From Sphingomonas sp. LHG3406-1 (lineage in GTDB: Bacteria > Pseudomonadota > Alphaproteobacteria > Sphingomonadales > Sphingomonadaceae): a stretch of DNA of 64,000 nt. A program made the position numbers and the translations under genes. The stretch covers positions 1,364,001 through 1,428,000 of the forward strand of contig NZ_CP069128.1 in the NCBI RefSeq assembly GCF_029637485.1, given 5' to 3'. Every line of letters starts with the position of its first letter. Within the stretch, counting starts at the first letter, position 1. This document shows positions 54,066 to 62,848 of the stretch, in pieces. The notes under the pieces are model-generated. The model was not told the origin of the DNA and did not search any database. It saw only the letters and a program-made list of their open reading frames with translations.

Positions 54066-55225
54066 CAGAACTTCTCCGGAAGCTCCACCGGGCCGATCAG
54101 GGCTTCGTGGCGCTTGATGGCGAAGGGGTCGGTCATGCCGGCGACATAGTCGGCAACATTGCGGGCGATCGCCTGCGGTCCGTCACCGCGGTGCCAGGCA
54201 TCGGGCAGGAGCCGCGGGTCGTCGAGGTAGGCGCGGGCAAGATTGCCGACGACCCGCTGCGCCTCGATCCGCACCGGCTGCAGGGCAGGCGCATTGTAGA
54301 GGTTGGCGTAGAGGCACTTCTTGAGTGCCCTCTCCTCCCCCGCGAGCCCAGACGAGAAGCCGGCGAGCGGGCCGGCATGGGCGCGGACATCCGCCAGCGT
54401 TTCCACCCCAGCCTCGGATACCCGGCGACGCGTTTCGGCTAGGAGATCGCCGACCATGGTGCCGATCTGGTCGCGGACCAGCGCCTTGATCTTCCGCTCG
54501 GGAGAGAGATCCGGCCAGCGCTTCCCGATCGCCTCCCAGTGGCGGGCAACCAAGGGCAATTCGAGCAACGCCTCCAGCGGAAGCACGCCCGAACGCAGCC
54601 CATCGTCGATGTCGTGATTGTCGTAGGCAATGTCATCTGCGAGTGCTGCGACCTGCGCTTCGAGGCTCGGCCAGCGGTCGAGCTCCAGCCCGATCCTCGC
54701 ATCCACCTCGGCGAGCGCCCATTGCGGCGCAGCGACCGGGCCATTGTGCTTGGCCAGTCCCTCCAGCATCTCGAAGGTGAGATTGAGCCCGTCAAAGTCC
54801 GGATAGGGCGTTTCGAGGCAGGTGACGAGGCGCAGGCTGTGTCCGTTGTGATCGAAGCCGCCATGCCCGGCCACTGCCGCGTCCAGCGCATCCTCCCCGG
54901 CATGGCCGAAGGGCGGATGGCCAAGGTCGTGAGCGAGGCACAGCGCCTCCGTCAAATCCTCGTTGAGACCGAGCACGCGGGCGATGGTCCGCCCGATCTG
55001 CGCGACTTCGAGACTATGGGTGAGGCGGACCCGGAAATGGTCGCCGTCGGGTGCGACGAACACCTGCGTCTTGTGGCGCAGCCGGCGGAAAGCGACCGAA
55101 TGGACGATCCGGTCACGGTCGCGCTGGAAGGCGTCGCGTGGGCCCCGCGGCCCGCTATCGGGTTCGGCGAAGTGCCGTCCGCGACTGAGCGCCGGGCGGG
55201 CGGCAATGCCGGGAGGAAGGCTCAC
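54065..55225 (-). CDS. dgt: dGTP triphosphohydrolase-like protein
   Basis: A 386-residue HD-domain enzyme hydrolysing dNTPs to deoxynucleoside and triphosphate. Signature residues: FRRLRHKTQVF, RLTHSLEVAQIGRTIA (first His), LAHDLGHPPFGHAGEDALD (HD pair), and DDIAYDNHDIDDGLRSG with the last Asp. This is the short type-2 Dgt found outside enterobacteria. The start overlaps the SPOR gene stop by 4 bp. Confidence 0.9.
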   Translation of the reverse strand: MSLPPGIAARPALSRGRHFAEPDSGPRGPRDAFQRDRDRIVHSVAFRRLRHKTQVFVAPDGDHFRVRLTHSLEVAQIGRTIARVLGLNEDLTEALCLAHDLGHPPFGHAGEDALDAAVAGHGGFDHNGHSLRLVTCLETPYPDFDGLNLTFEMLEGLAKHNGPVAAPQWALAEVDARIGLELDRWPSLEAQVAALADDIAYDNHDIDDGLRSGVLPLEALLELPLVARHWEAIGKRWPDLSPERKIKALVRDQIGTMVGDLLAETRRRVSEAGVETLADVRAHAGPLAGFSSGLAGEERALKKCLYANLYNAPALQPVRIEAQRVVGNLARAYLDDPRLLPDAWHRGDGPQAIARNVADYVAGMTDPFAIKRHEALIGPVELPEKF

Positions 55226-56880
55226 TTCGATGCGAGCTTCTCGAGCTTGGTGCCGCGCGGAGCCGTCCAGGCAAAGCCCTCGAGCTTGGCGGCGTGGAGG
55301 TCGTTGACGAAATCCTGCGCGTCCGCATCGTCCTTGAACGGGCCGACCAGCAGGCGTGACCAGCCGCGCACTTCGGAAACGAGCGGCTGCCGATTGCGGA
55401 AGAGCGCGGCCTTTCGGGCGCGGATCCGGGCATATTCCTTCTGCATCATGTCCGCATTAGCGCCGCCGGCGAGCTGGACATAGATGCGCGACGCGGTGGT
55501 GGTGGTGACCGCGGAGCGGGTGGCCTTGCCCTTTTCCTCGTCCGCCTTGCAGCGCGCGATTGCCGTCTTGCTCCTGCCCTTCACGTTACAGGTGTCGGCG
55601 GCGGCCAGCTTCAGCTTCTTTTCCTCGTCCGCCTTGCAGCGCGCGATTGCCGTCTTGCTCCTGCCCTTGACGTCACAGGTGTCGGCGGCGGCCAGCTTCA
55701 CCTTCTTTTCCTCGTCCGCCTTGCAGCGCGCGATTGCCGTCTTGCTCCTGCCCTTCACGTCGCAGGTGTCGGCGGCGGCGAGCTTGACCGGTTTCGCCTC
55801 CTCCGTCTTGCGGCGCGACGACGAACCACGCGCCGGCGGATCGGGCTCGTCGCTGGCCGGGCGGCTGGCAAGGGTGCGCTCGGGCGCCGCGCTGCGGGAC
55901 GGCGATTTGCGCTCGACGATCGGCCTGGGCGCGGGCGGCGGAGGCGTGGAGGGGAGCGTGACGATCGCGCTCTCGATCGACGCCAGGCGATCCGGCCCGG
56001 GCCTGGGCTTGGCAGCGGCCGGGCGCGGCGTGGACACTCGGGCGGCGGCGACCCGCGCCGGCGGAGTCACGACGGGCGCGGGCGCCGGCTCTTCGAGGGC
56101 GGCGAGCGCGGCGCCTTCCGCGGGCATCATGCCAAGGTGGACCGCGGCCGCTTTCTGGGCGGGGCCTAGCGTCGGCAGTCGGCGCAGGAAGGGATCGAAT
56201 CCGTTGCCGGCCCCCGGCATCATCGCCGCGATCGCCTGGCGGGCACCTTCCACGTCGCCGCCGAGCGCAAGAATGAAGGCGCGGGCGCGGCGGGCTCCAG
56301 CATCACGGCGGGCGAGCAGGGGATCGAGCGTCGACAGGGCTTCGGCCTTGCGACCGGAGATGGCGATGCTGAGGGCAAGGCGGCGGCGGGCCTCGGCCTC
56401 GTCGGCGCCGCTCAGCACCGCACGATAGTCGCTCTGCGCTTCGGCCTGACGTGCGAGGAGGTCGAAGGCGAGGCCACGGTCGAGCGCGATCAGGGTCTGC
56501 GTGGCGCCGAGCGCCTGCGCCTGTTCGAACATGCCGAGCGCCGCCAGACCCTCGCCCATCTGCGCCAGCGCCGAGCCCTGCCCTGCCTTGGGCGCCCAAT
56601 GGTTGGCGTTGATCTCCTCGGCGCGGCCGAAGAAGCCGATCGCCGCCTGTGCGTCGCCGAGCCGAAGGGCGGCCCGGCCGGCTCCGAGCAAGGCAGCATA
56701 ATCCCGCGGGTTGATCGCCAGGAGGCGGACGTTGCGGGCGAGCGCCGCTTCGGGCGATTCGATCGTGCCCGCGAGCGGCGCGGCGGGCGGCTCGGGCGGG
56801 CGGCCGCCGATATATTGCGCGGCCGCCGGCACCGGCAGCAGCGCCGCCGCCAAGACAAAAGCGGTAAGTCTCATCCCCAT
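55222..56880 (-). CDS. exported TPR and SPOR protein with three Cys-containing tandem repeats
   Basis: A 552-residue protein. Signal peptide MGMRLTAFVLAAALLPVPAA; TPR-like helical repeats about residues 40-200 (ALLGAGRAALRLGDAQAAIG, GQGSALAQMGEGLAALGMFE); a Pro/Ala-rich linker with SRSAAPERTLASRP; then three near-identical 29-residue repeats, each with the core KLAAADTCDVKGRSKTAIA and a second Cys, over roughly residues 363-450; finally a SPOR domain (IYVQLAGGANADMMQKEYAR to LLVGPFKDDADAQDFVNDLH). It probably binds septal peptidoglycan. GGAG stands six bases before the ATG at 56880. Coupled to dgt by a 4-bp overlap, although the jobs look unrelated. Confidence 0.82.
   Translation of the reverse strand: MGMRLTAFVLAAALLPVPAAAQYIGGRPPEPPAAPLAGTIESPEAALARNVRLLAINPRDYAALLGAGRAALRLGDAQAAIGFFGRAEEINANHWAPKAGQGSALAQMGEGLAALGMFEQAQALGATQTLIALDRGLAFDLLARQAEAQSDYRAVLSGADEAEARRRLALSIAISGRKAEALSTLDPLLARRDAGARRARAFILALGGDVEGARQAIAAMMPGAGNGFDPFLRRLPTLGPAQKAAAVHLGMMPAEGAALAALEEPAPAPVVTPPARVAAARVSTPRPAAAKPRPGPDRLASIESAIVTLPSTPPPPAPRPIVERKSPSRSAAPERTLASRPASDEPDPPARGSSSRRKTEEAKPVKLAAADTCDVKGRSKTAIARCKADEEKKVKLAAADTCDVKGRSKTAIARCKADEEKKLKLAAADTCNVKGRSKTAIARCKADEEKGKATRSAVTTTTASRIYVQLAGGANADMMQKEYARIRARKAALFRNRQPLVSEVRGWSRLLVGPFKDDADAQDFVNDLHAAKLEGFAWTAPRGTKLEKLASK
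55532..55792. repeat. three tandem 87-bp repeats in the TPR/SPOR gene
   Basis: Units at 55532-55618, 55619-55705 and 55706-55792 begin TTTTCCTCGTCCGCCTTGCA and differ at only a few positions. Each encodes 29 residues with two cysteines (DTCDVKG and AIARC). The near identity at DNA level points to recent duplication. Confidence 0.9.
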
Positions 56881-57007
56881 CCCGTGCTCCGGTCTAGCTG
56901 AGCCGCCGCTGACCGGAAGGGTGCCGGGCGATGAGGCGTGGGGTGGAGGGGACGAGTTGAAACAGCTTCCTCCCTGCGAACGGGAGGTGGCATGCCGCAG
57001 GCACGAC

Positions 57008-57039
57008 GAAGGGGCCTGGTAACTGGACCAGGCCCCTTC
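57008..57039 (-). terminator. ftsZ terminator
   Basis: GAAGGGGCCTGGT and ACCAGGCCCCTTC form a perfect 13-bp stem with a 6-nt loop, 48 bp after the ftsZ stop. No long T-run follows on the minus strand (TTCG only). Confidence 0.75.
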
Positions 57040-57087
57040 TGCCGGCTGCCCTGCAGCCGTCGCTTCCCCCGGCGGGGGGAAACCAGC

Positions 57088-58458
57088 TTACTGATTACCC
57101 TGGCGGTTGAGGAAGCGCGGGATGTCGAGCGGCTCGCGGCGGAGGCTCGGCGTCGGCTCTTCCTCGATCTTGCCGCCGGCGCGGGCCATCGAGCTCATGC
57201 GTTCGAACAGGGTACCCGATGCGGTGGCCGTCCTGGCGGGCGCGACATCCTCGTCGACCGGCGGAGCGATCGGCGGAGTGCCGACCGGGCTGGTCAGGAT
57301 GTCCTCGCTGTCGAGCAGAAGCTCGTCGGAATCGCCAAGGTCGAGCGGCTCGGGCGCCTTGGCGACCGGAGCGATCGGAGTCGCGGTGGTCGCGGCCGGG
57401 GTCGCCGTGGCGGTGGTCCGCGGGAAGGCGAACACCTTGCTCGACGCGGTCGAGGCCGAGGCCGAGGCCGAGGTGACCGGCTTGGTCGCCTCTTCCGCCT
57501 CGATGCCGGTGGCGACGACCGAGACGCGGATCTTGCCGTCGAGGTCGTTGTTGAAGGCCGAACCCCAGATGATGTTGGCGTCGGGGTCGACCAGCTCCTT
57601 GATGTGGCTGGCGGCCTCGTCGACCTCCATCAGGCGCATGTCCTCGCCGCCGGTGATGGAGATGATGACGCCCTTGGCGCCCTTCATGCTGACGCCGTCG
57701 AGCAGCGGGTTCGAAATAGCCTTCTCGGCCGCCTCGATCGCGCGATTGTCGCCCGACGCTTCGCCGGTGCCCATCATCGCCTTGCCCATCTCACCCATCA
57801 CCGAGCGAACGTCGGCGAAGTCGAGGTTGATGAGGCCGGGCATGACCATCAGGTCGGTGATCCCGCGGACGCCCTGCTGGAGGACCTCGTCCGCCATCTG
57901 GAACGCTTCCTTGAAGGTCGTGTCCGAATTGGCGAGCCGGAACAGATTCTGGTTCGGGATGACGATCAGCGTGTCGACATGCTGCTGAAGCTCGGCAATG
58001 CCGGCCTCCGCGGCGCGGGTACGGCGATTGCCCTCGAACGCAAACGGCTTGGTCACCACGCCAACAGTCAGGATGCCCTTGTCGCGGGCGGCCTTGGCCA
58101 TCACCGGAGCGGCGCCGGTGCCGGTGCCGCCGCCCATGCCGGCGGCGATGAAGCACATGTGTGCCCCTTCGAGCGCCCGCTCGATATCCTCCATCGCCTC
58201 TTCGGCGGCGGCGCGGCCGATCTCCGGACGCGCACCGGCCCCGAGGCCCTGCGTGATCTTGGAGCCGAGCTGGATGCGGCGATCGGCGAGCGAGGCGTTG
58301 AGCGCCTGCGCGTCGGTGTTGGCGACCAGGAAGTCGACGCCCTGGACGTCGGCCCTGATCATGTTGGCGATGGCATTGCCGCCGGCGCCGCCGACACCGA
58401 TGACGGTGATGCGCGGCTTCAGCTCGTCGACTGCCGGCCGGACGAAATCGATGCTCAT
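57088..58458 (-). CDS. ftsZ: cell division GTPase FtsZ
   Basis: A 456-residue tubulin homologue. Nucleotide-binding [13 protein letters not shown], tubulin signature [11 protein letters not shown], the T7 catalytic region ([16 protein letters not shown]), a long Ala/Val/Asp-rich linker, and the C-terminal peptide [10 protein letters not shown] that binds FtsA. ATG at 58458 ([15 protein letters not shown]). A 346-bp gap separates it from ftsA, with its own presumptive promoter region and GANTC sites. Confidence 0.96.
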   Translation of the reverse strand: MSIDFVRPAVDELKPRITVIGVGGAGGNAIANMIRADVQGVDFLVANTDAQALNASLADRRIQLGSKITQGLGAGARPEIGRAAAEEAMEDIERALEGAHMCFIAAGMGGGTGTGAAPVMAKAARDKGILTVGVVTKPFAFEGNRRTRAAEAGIAELQQHVDTLIVIPNQNLFRLANSDTTFKEAFQMADEVLQQGVRGITDLMVMPGLINLDFADVRSVMGEMGKAMMGTGEASGDNRAIEAAEKAISNPLLDGVSMKGAKGVIISITGGEDMRLMEVDEAASHIKELVDPDANIIWGSAFNNDLDGKIRVSVVATGIEAEEATKPVTSASASASTASSKVFAFPRTTATATPAATTATPIAPVAKAPEPLDLGDSDELLLDSEDILTSPVGTPPIAPPVDEDVAPARTATASGTLFERMSSMARAGGKIEEEPTPSLRREPLDIPRFLNRQGNQ

Positions 58459-58501
58459 GTGGCTGGGACCCCCGCTCATCAACGCGTTGAACTTGTAAGG
58501 A

Positions 58502-58524
58502 TGAATCTATGATTCACCCGACTC
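58502..58524. promoter_or_regulatory. cluster of GANTC methylation sites before ftsZ
   Basis: GAATC (58503-58507), GATTC (58511-58515) and GACTC (58520-58524) in 22 bp; the first two form the inverted repeat TGAATC-TAT-GATTCA. A fourth site is at 58585-58589. GANTC is the CcrM target, and in Caulobacter methylation of such sites activates ftsZ. Confidence 0.6.
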
Positions 58525-58535
58525 CGCGGCACAAG

Positions 58536-58566
58536 CGGAAAAGTTAATATCGGTGCATCTTTTCCG
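58536..58566. promoter_or_regulatory. 8-bp inverted repeat upstream of ftsZ
   Basis: CGGAAAAG and CTTTTCCG are perfect complements separated by 15 nt (TTAATATCGGTGCAT), about 80-110 bp before the ftsZ start. A possible operator; the binding protein is unknown. Confidence 0.45.
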
Positions 58567-58804
58567 ATGAGACGTGGCGGGAGGGACTCATGCGTCCCGC
58601 AGTGGGACGGTGCAGGCCCGCAAAAAAGGCATAGCGTCCACTTCGTCCAGTTCCGCGCCGGGCGGGCCGGAACGGCGGCGGTCCGAGGCGGCGAGGGAGA
58701 GGGGTGCGGTCCGGGCACCTGCGGCACCACAACATGCCAGATCCTACTTATCAAGGAGCAAGGGCGTCATGTGCGCGGCGCGGCCCGAGCGGCGTCGCCG
58801 ACCG

Positions 58805-60064
58805 TCAGGCCCGCCCGCGGATCGCCGACATGAAGCGGCCGAACAGCCCGCCCGCCTGCGGCCCCGCCTTGCGTGTCGGCAAGGCAAGGTCGCGGATGTC
58901 GCCGCCCTGCCCCGACGAGGCCAGCATGGCGAGGCCGACCAGCGACGCGAAGGCCGGGCCGCTGTGCGCATCGGGAAGGCCGGTGATCGCGCGCGGACGC
59001 CCGACCCGGACGGCGCGGCCGAGCACGCCCTGCATGTAGTCGGCGATGTTCTTGAGGTCGGCGCCGCCGCCGGTCAGCACCACCTGCCCGCCGACCGGCT
59101 TGACGAAGCCCATGTCCTTGAGCGCGTTCTCCACCTCGGCGGTGGTCCGCTCGACCCGCTGCCGGATGACGGTCATCAGCTGCGCGCGGCTGATGCGCAG
59201 CGGCTCGGCGCCATCCTCCGAACCGATCGGGAGCGCCTCGACCACCTCGTGATTGTCGCGCGGGCTCGTCATCGCCGAACCGTGAAAGCATTTGATCCGC
59301 TCGGCATCGCGGCGGCGGACCCCGAAGGCGGCGGCGATGTCGTCGGTGATGTCCTTGGCGCCGAGCGGGATGGAGCGCAGCCCGACCAGCATGCCGCCGG
59401 CATGGAGCGACACGTTGGTGACTTCCGCGCCCAGTTCGATCAGCGCCACCCCGAGGTCGCGCTCTTCGGGCGACAGGCAGGCGAGCGCCGCCGCGACCGG
59501 CGAAGCGACGATGGCGTGGACTCCGAGATGGGCCTGGCGAATGGTGAGGTCGACGTTGCGCAGCGGCGCCTCGTCGGCAGCGATGACATGGATGTCGACG
59601 CCCAGCCGGCTGGCGTGCATGCCGATCGGCGAGCGGACGCCCTCGATGTCGTCGATGGTGTAGAGCGCCGGATTGGCGTGGAGCACCACCTGCCCCGGCC
59701 GATCGACCGCCTGACGGCCCGAATGCAGCAGCTCCTCGACGTCCGACGGTTCGACCTGGTGGCCGCCGATCTCGACCTCGACGGTGGCAAGGTCGCTGCT
59801 GAGACCGCCCGCGCCATAGCTGGCCCACACGTCGTCGATGGTCTGGCCGCTCATCCGCTCGGCCTGCTCGACCGCCTCGCGGACCGCGACCTCGGTCGCC
59901 TCCATATCGGTCACGAAACCGCGCTTCACGCCCCGGCTCTGGCGCTGGCCGGTGCCGAGGACGCGCGGACGGCCCTCCTCGTCCAGCGTGCAGACGAGCG
60001 CCGAAACCTTGGAGGAACCGATGTCGAGGGCGCCGATCAGCTGCGGCGCGTCGCGCGTGGCCAT
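58805..60064 (-). CDS. ftsA: cell division protein FtsA
   Basis: A 419-residue actin-like ATPase tethering FtsZ to the membrane. LIGALDIGSSKVSALVC (phosphate 1), the SHS2/1C insertion, ALIELGAEVTNVSLHAGGML (phosphate 2) and VVLTGGGADLKNIADYMQ (adenosine) are visible, with an amphipathic C-terminal helix (GGLFGRFMSAIRGRA) for membrane binding. Shares one base with the ftsQ stop. Confidence 0.95.
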   Translation of the reverse strand: MATRDAPQLIGALDIGSSKVSALVCTLDEEGRPRVLGTGQRQSRGVKRGFVTDMEATEVAVREAVEQAERMSGQTIDDVWASYGAGGLSSDLATVEVEIGGHQVEPSDVEELLHSGRQAVDRPGQVVLHANPALYTIDDIEGVRSPIGMHASRLGVDIHVIAADEAPLRNVDLTIRQAHLGVHAIVASPVAAALACLSPEERDLGVALIELGAEVTNVSLHAGGMLVGLRSIPLGAKDITDDIAAAFGVRRRDAERIKCFHGSAMTSPRDNHEVVEALPIGSEDGAEPLRISRAQLMTVIRQRVERTTAEVENALKDMGFVKPVGGQVVLTGGGADLKNIADYMQGVLGRAVRVGRPRAITGLPDAHSGPAFASLVGLAMLASSGQGGDIRDLALPTRKAGPQAGGLFGRFMSAIRGRA

Positions 60065-60978
60065 CAGTTGGTGGCCTCGGGGGTGAGGCCGGCGGGCGGC
60101 GGGGTGGCGCCGGGCGGCACCCGCACGATCATCTTGCCCGGCACGCGCAAATCGAAGCGGATCATGTCACGGCCAAGCAGGCCGACCGAGCGGTCCATCT
60201 TGGCGAAGCGCTGAAGCGCCTTCGCCGCGGCGGCCTCCCCCTCGGGCAGCGATACATTCTCGCCGGTCGCGAAGGTCAGGTCCCAGCGCCGGCCGCCGAT
60301 CCAGGTGGCGGAGGCGAGCTGGGGCTTCAGGGTGGGCACGCTGTCGATCATGCGCTTGAGCTGGACGGCCTGCCGGTTGGCGCCCGGCCCGATCAGCAAG
60401 GGCAGGTCGGGCATCCTGTCGACCCGGACCGCGTCGAGCACCACGCCGTCGCCGTCGATCAGGCTGAGCCGGCCCTGCTGCTGCCAGACGGCGGCGGGAG
60501 TGCGTTCGATGATGTCGACGACCAGCCCGTCGGGCAGGCGGCGCGACACGCGGGCGTCCTTGACCCAGCCGAACTGCAACAGGTTCTCGCGGATGAGGTC
60601 GAGATCGACGAGGGCCTGCGCCGGCTCGTCGATGCCGACCGGGGCTTCCTCGGCGGCGCGGCGAAGCTCGTCGGTGACCACCGCATCCACCTTGCGGCGA
60701 TCCATGTTGCGGAGCCCTTCGATCTGGTAGCTGGCGACCTTGAAGCCGGCTTCGCCGGTGGCGGCGCCGGTGGCGCGGAGCGCCTTGGCGGGAAGGTCGA
60801 GCGCGATCAGCGCGACGATGACCATCACGGCGACCAGCGCCAGGAAGGCATAACGCGCCAGTCGGCCGCTGCCCTCGGGCCACGGCGAGGCGGCGCGCGC
60901 CGGCGCCTTGCGCGACGAGGCCTTGCCCCTGCCCCTCCCCTTGGCCGCCGTCGGCCGCCGGATCGCCTGTGCGTTCAA
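60064..60978 (-). CDS. ftsQ: cell division protein FtsQ
   Basis: A 304-residue bitopic protein. I start it at a TTG (60978) that overlaps the ddl stop (TTGA) with GGAAGG four bases upstream; no in-frame ATG gives a sensible N-terminus. Basic cytoplasmic tail (RGRGKASSRKAPARA), membrane helix about residues 37-57, POTRA domain (FKVASYQIEGLRNMDRRKVD), then the FtsQ domain (RLPDGLVVDIIERTPAAVWQ, LLGRDMIRFDLRVPGKMIVR) and a Pro-rich end. Links FtsL/FtsB to the divisome. Confidence 0.92.
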   Translation of the reverse strand: MNAQAIRRPTAAKGRGRGKASSRKAPARAASPWPEGSGRLARYAFLALVAVMVIVALIALDLPAKALRATGAATGEAGFKVASYQIEGLRNMDRRKVDAVVTDELRRAAEEAPVGIDEPAQALVDLDLIRENLLQFGWVKDARVSRRLPDGLVVDIIERTPAAVWQQQGRLSLIDGDGVVLDAVRVDRMPDLPLLIGPGANRQAVQLKRMIDSVPTLKPQLASATWIGGRRWDLTFATGENVSLPEGEAAAAKALQRFAKMDRSVGLLGRDMIRFDLRVPGKMIVRVPPGATPPPAGLTPEATN

Positions 60979-61931
60979 GGCGCCTTCCCGTCCACCAGAG
61001 CTTCCGCGATCAGACGCTCGACCAGTTCGCCATAGGAGATTCCGCGCTGCCGTGCCTGCTCCGGCACCAGGCTGAGCGGTGTCATGCCGGGCTGGGTGTT
61101 GACCTCGAGCAGGTAGAGGCCCGCCTCGCCCTGCTCGTCGTCCCAGCGGAAGTCGGACCGGCTGGCGCCCTTGCAGCCGAGCGCCCGATGGGCGGTCAGC
61201 GCCATGTCGAGCATCGCCTGCGCGATGTCGTCGGGCACTTGCGCCGGGCAGATATGCTGGGTCACGCCGTCGGTATATTTGGCTTCGAAGTCGTAGAAGT
61301 CGTTGTGGGGCTTGAGTTCGGTAACGCAGAGCGCCTCGTCGCCGAGCACCGCGACGGTCAGCTCGCGTCCGCGGATGAACGGCTCGGCGAGCAATTCGTC
61401 GAAGTCGTTCCAAGGGCCCTTCGTGTCGCGGCCGATCGGGTTGCCGTAATTGCTGCCGTCGGTGACGATGGCGACACCGACCGACGAGCCTTCGTTGACC
61501 GGCTTCAGCACATAGGGTCGCGCGATCGGGTCGCCCGAGAACAGGCTTTCGGACCGGACCATCGTGCCCTTGGGCATGCGCACGCCGGCGGGGACCAGCA
61601 GCAGCTTGGTCAGCTCCTTGTCGATGGCGATGGCCGAGGTGGTCACGCCCGAATGGGTGTAGCGGATGCCCATCAGGTCGAGCATGCCCTGCACCGTGCC
61701 GTCCTCGCCGGGATGGCCGTGGAGCGCGTTGAAGACGATGTCGGGGCGAAGCTCCTCGATCACGCGGCCGACGTTGCGGTCCATGTCGACCTCGGTCACG
61801 TTCGACCAGCCACGCTCGCGCAGCGCCCCCGCCACGCCCTTGCCGCTCATCAGCGACACTTCGCGTTCCGACGACCAGCCGCCCATCAGGACGACGACAT
61901 GGATGTCGCGGTTCAGATTCTCAGCGCTCAA
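60975..61931 (-). CDS. ddl: D-alanine-D-alanine ligase
   Basis: A 318-residue ATP-grasp ligase making D-Ala-D-Ala. VVVLMGGWSSEREVSLMSG, FNALHGHPGEDGTVQGMLDL, YVLKPVNEGSSVGVAIV, and RSDFRWDD with LLEVNTQPGMTPLSLVPEQA are diagnostic. Start preferred at a TTG (61931) overlapping the murB stop (TTGA) with GGGAG seven bases upstream; an ATG at 61961 would add ten residues and a 34-bp overlap. Confidence 0.94.
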   Translation of the reverse strand: MSAENLNRDIHVVVLMGGWSSEREVSLMSGKGVAGALRERGWSNVTEVDMDRNVGRVIEELRPDIVFNALHGHPGEDGTVQGMLDLMGIRYTHSGVTTSAIAIDKELTKLLLVPAGVRMPKGTMVRSESLFSGDPIARPYVLKPVNEGSSVGVAIVTDGSNYGNPIGRDTKGPWNDFDELLAEPFIRGRELTVAVLGDEALCVTELKPHNDFYDFEAKYTDGVTQHICPAQVPDDIAQAMLDMALTAHRALGCKGASRSDFRWDDEQGEAGLYLLEVNTQPGMTPLSLVPEQARQRGISYGELVERLIAEALVDGKAP

Positions 61932-62848
61932 CGCCCTACTCCCACGCGCTGGATTTCCCATTCGAGCTCGGTCCCACTGTGCGCGCGGACCCGGCTGCGG
62001 ACTTCCTCGCCCAACGCCTCGATGTCCGCGCTGGTCGCGCTACCGAGGTTGAGGAGGAAGTTGCAATGTTTCTCGCTGACCTGCGCGTCGCCGATGGTCA
62101 GGCCACGGCAGCCGGCGGCGTCGATCACTTCCCACGCCTTCTTCGGAAGCGGGTTCTTGAAGGTCGATCCGCCGGTCTTGGAACGCAGCGGCTGCGAGGC
62201 TTCGCGGGCGGCGGCGATGCGGTCCATTTCGGCCTGCACGGCATCGGGTTCGGCCGGTGTACCGCGGAAGGTGGCGGAGACCACGGTGGCGCCGGCGGGC
62301 AGTGCGCTGTGGCGGTAGGTGTAGCCGAGTTCGGCATTGGTGAGGGTGACCAGTTCGCCCGAGCGGAGGACGACGTCCGCCTCGACGAGGATGTCCTTGA
62401 CCTCGCGGCCGTAGGCGCCGCCGTTCATGCGGACGAAGCCGCCGACGGTGCCGGGGATGGAGCGAAGGAACTCGATCCCGCCGATACCAGCGTCCCGGGC
62501 CGAAGAGGAAACGAGGATGCCGGACGCGCCGCCACCGCATCTCAGCGTGACCTCGTCCAGCCGCTCGACGCTGGCGAACGGCTTGCCGAGGCGGATCACC
62601 GCGCCGGGCACGCCGCCGTCGCGGACGATGAGGTTGGAGCCGAGACCGAGCGCCATCACCGGCGCCGCCGGGTCGAGTGCGCTCAGGAAAGCCTGGAGGT
62701 CGGCGACGTCGGCGGGCTCGAACAGGGTCTCGGCCGGTCCGCCGGACTTGAACCAGACGAGCGGCGCGAGGGGAGCGCGCGAGGTGAGGCGGCCGCGGAT
62801 GGGCTCCGCTCCCGTTTGCGGGAGGAGGGAATATGTGGACGTGCTCAT
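61928..62848 (-). CDS. murB: UDP-N-acetylenolpyruvoylglucosamine reductase
   Basis: A 306-residue FAD enzyme completing UDP-MurNAc synthesis. [50 protein letters not shown], and [11 protein letters not shown] with catalytic Ser are present. The N-terminus ([14 protein letters not shown]) is partly encoded by a dispersed repeat hairpin at 62809-62824. The ATG overlaps the murC stop by 4 bp. Confidence 0.95.
   Translation of the reverse strand: MSTSTYSLLPQTGAEPIRGRLTSRAPLAPLVWFKSGGPAETLFEPADVADLQAFLSALDPAAPVMALGLGSNLIVRDGGVPGAVIRLGKPFASVERLDEVTLRCGGGASGILVSSSARDAGIGGIEFLRSIPGTVGGFVRMNGGAYGREVKDILVEADVVLRSGELVTLTNAELGYTYRHSALPAGATVVSATFRGTPAEPDAVQAEMDRIAAAREASQPLRSKTGGSTFKNPLPKKAWEVIDAAGCRGLTIGDAQVSEKHCNFLLNLGSATSADIEALGEEVRSRVRAHSGTELEWEIQRVGVGR
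62809..62824. repeat. repeat hairpin inside the murB N-terminus
   Basis: CTCCCG and CGGGAG around TTTG. Flanking bases (GCTCCGCTCCCGTTTGCGGG) match the common CTCCCGCTTGCGGGAG dispersed element, here read in frame as SLLPQTGAE. Confidence 0.5.

Larger units (their letters stand above)
58459..58804. other. 346-bp ftsA-ftsZ intergenic region
   Basis: Non-coding: the open frame at 58479-58754 has no motifs or ribosome site. Contains a GANTC cluster (58503-58524 plus 58585-58589) and an 8-bp inverted repeat (58536-58566), all on the ftsZ-proximal side. A cell-cycle-controlled ftsZ promoter is likely here. Confidence 0.55.

Noticed and set aside
58479-58754. 91-residue minus-strand open frame between ftsA and ftsZ
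   Set aside because: No ribosome site or family features, and it covers the GANTC and inverted-repeat promoter region.
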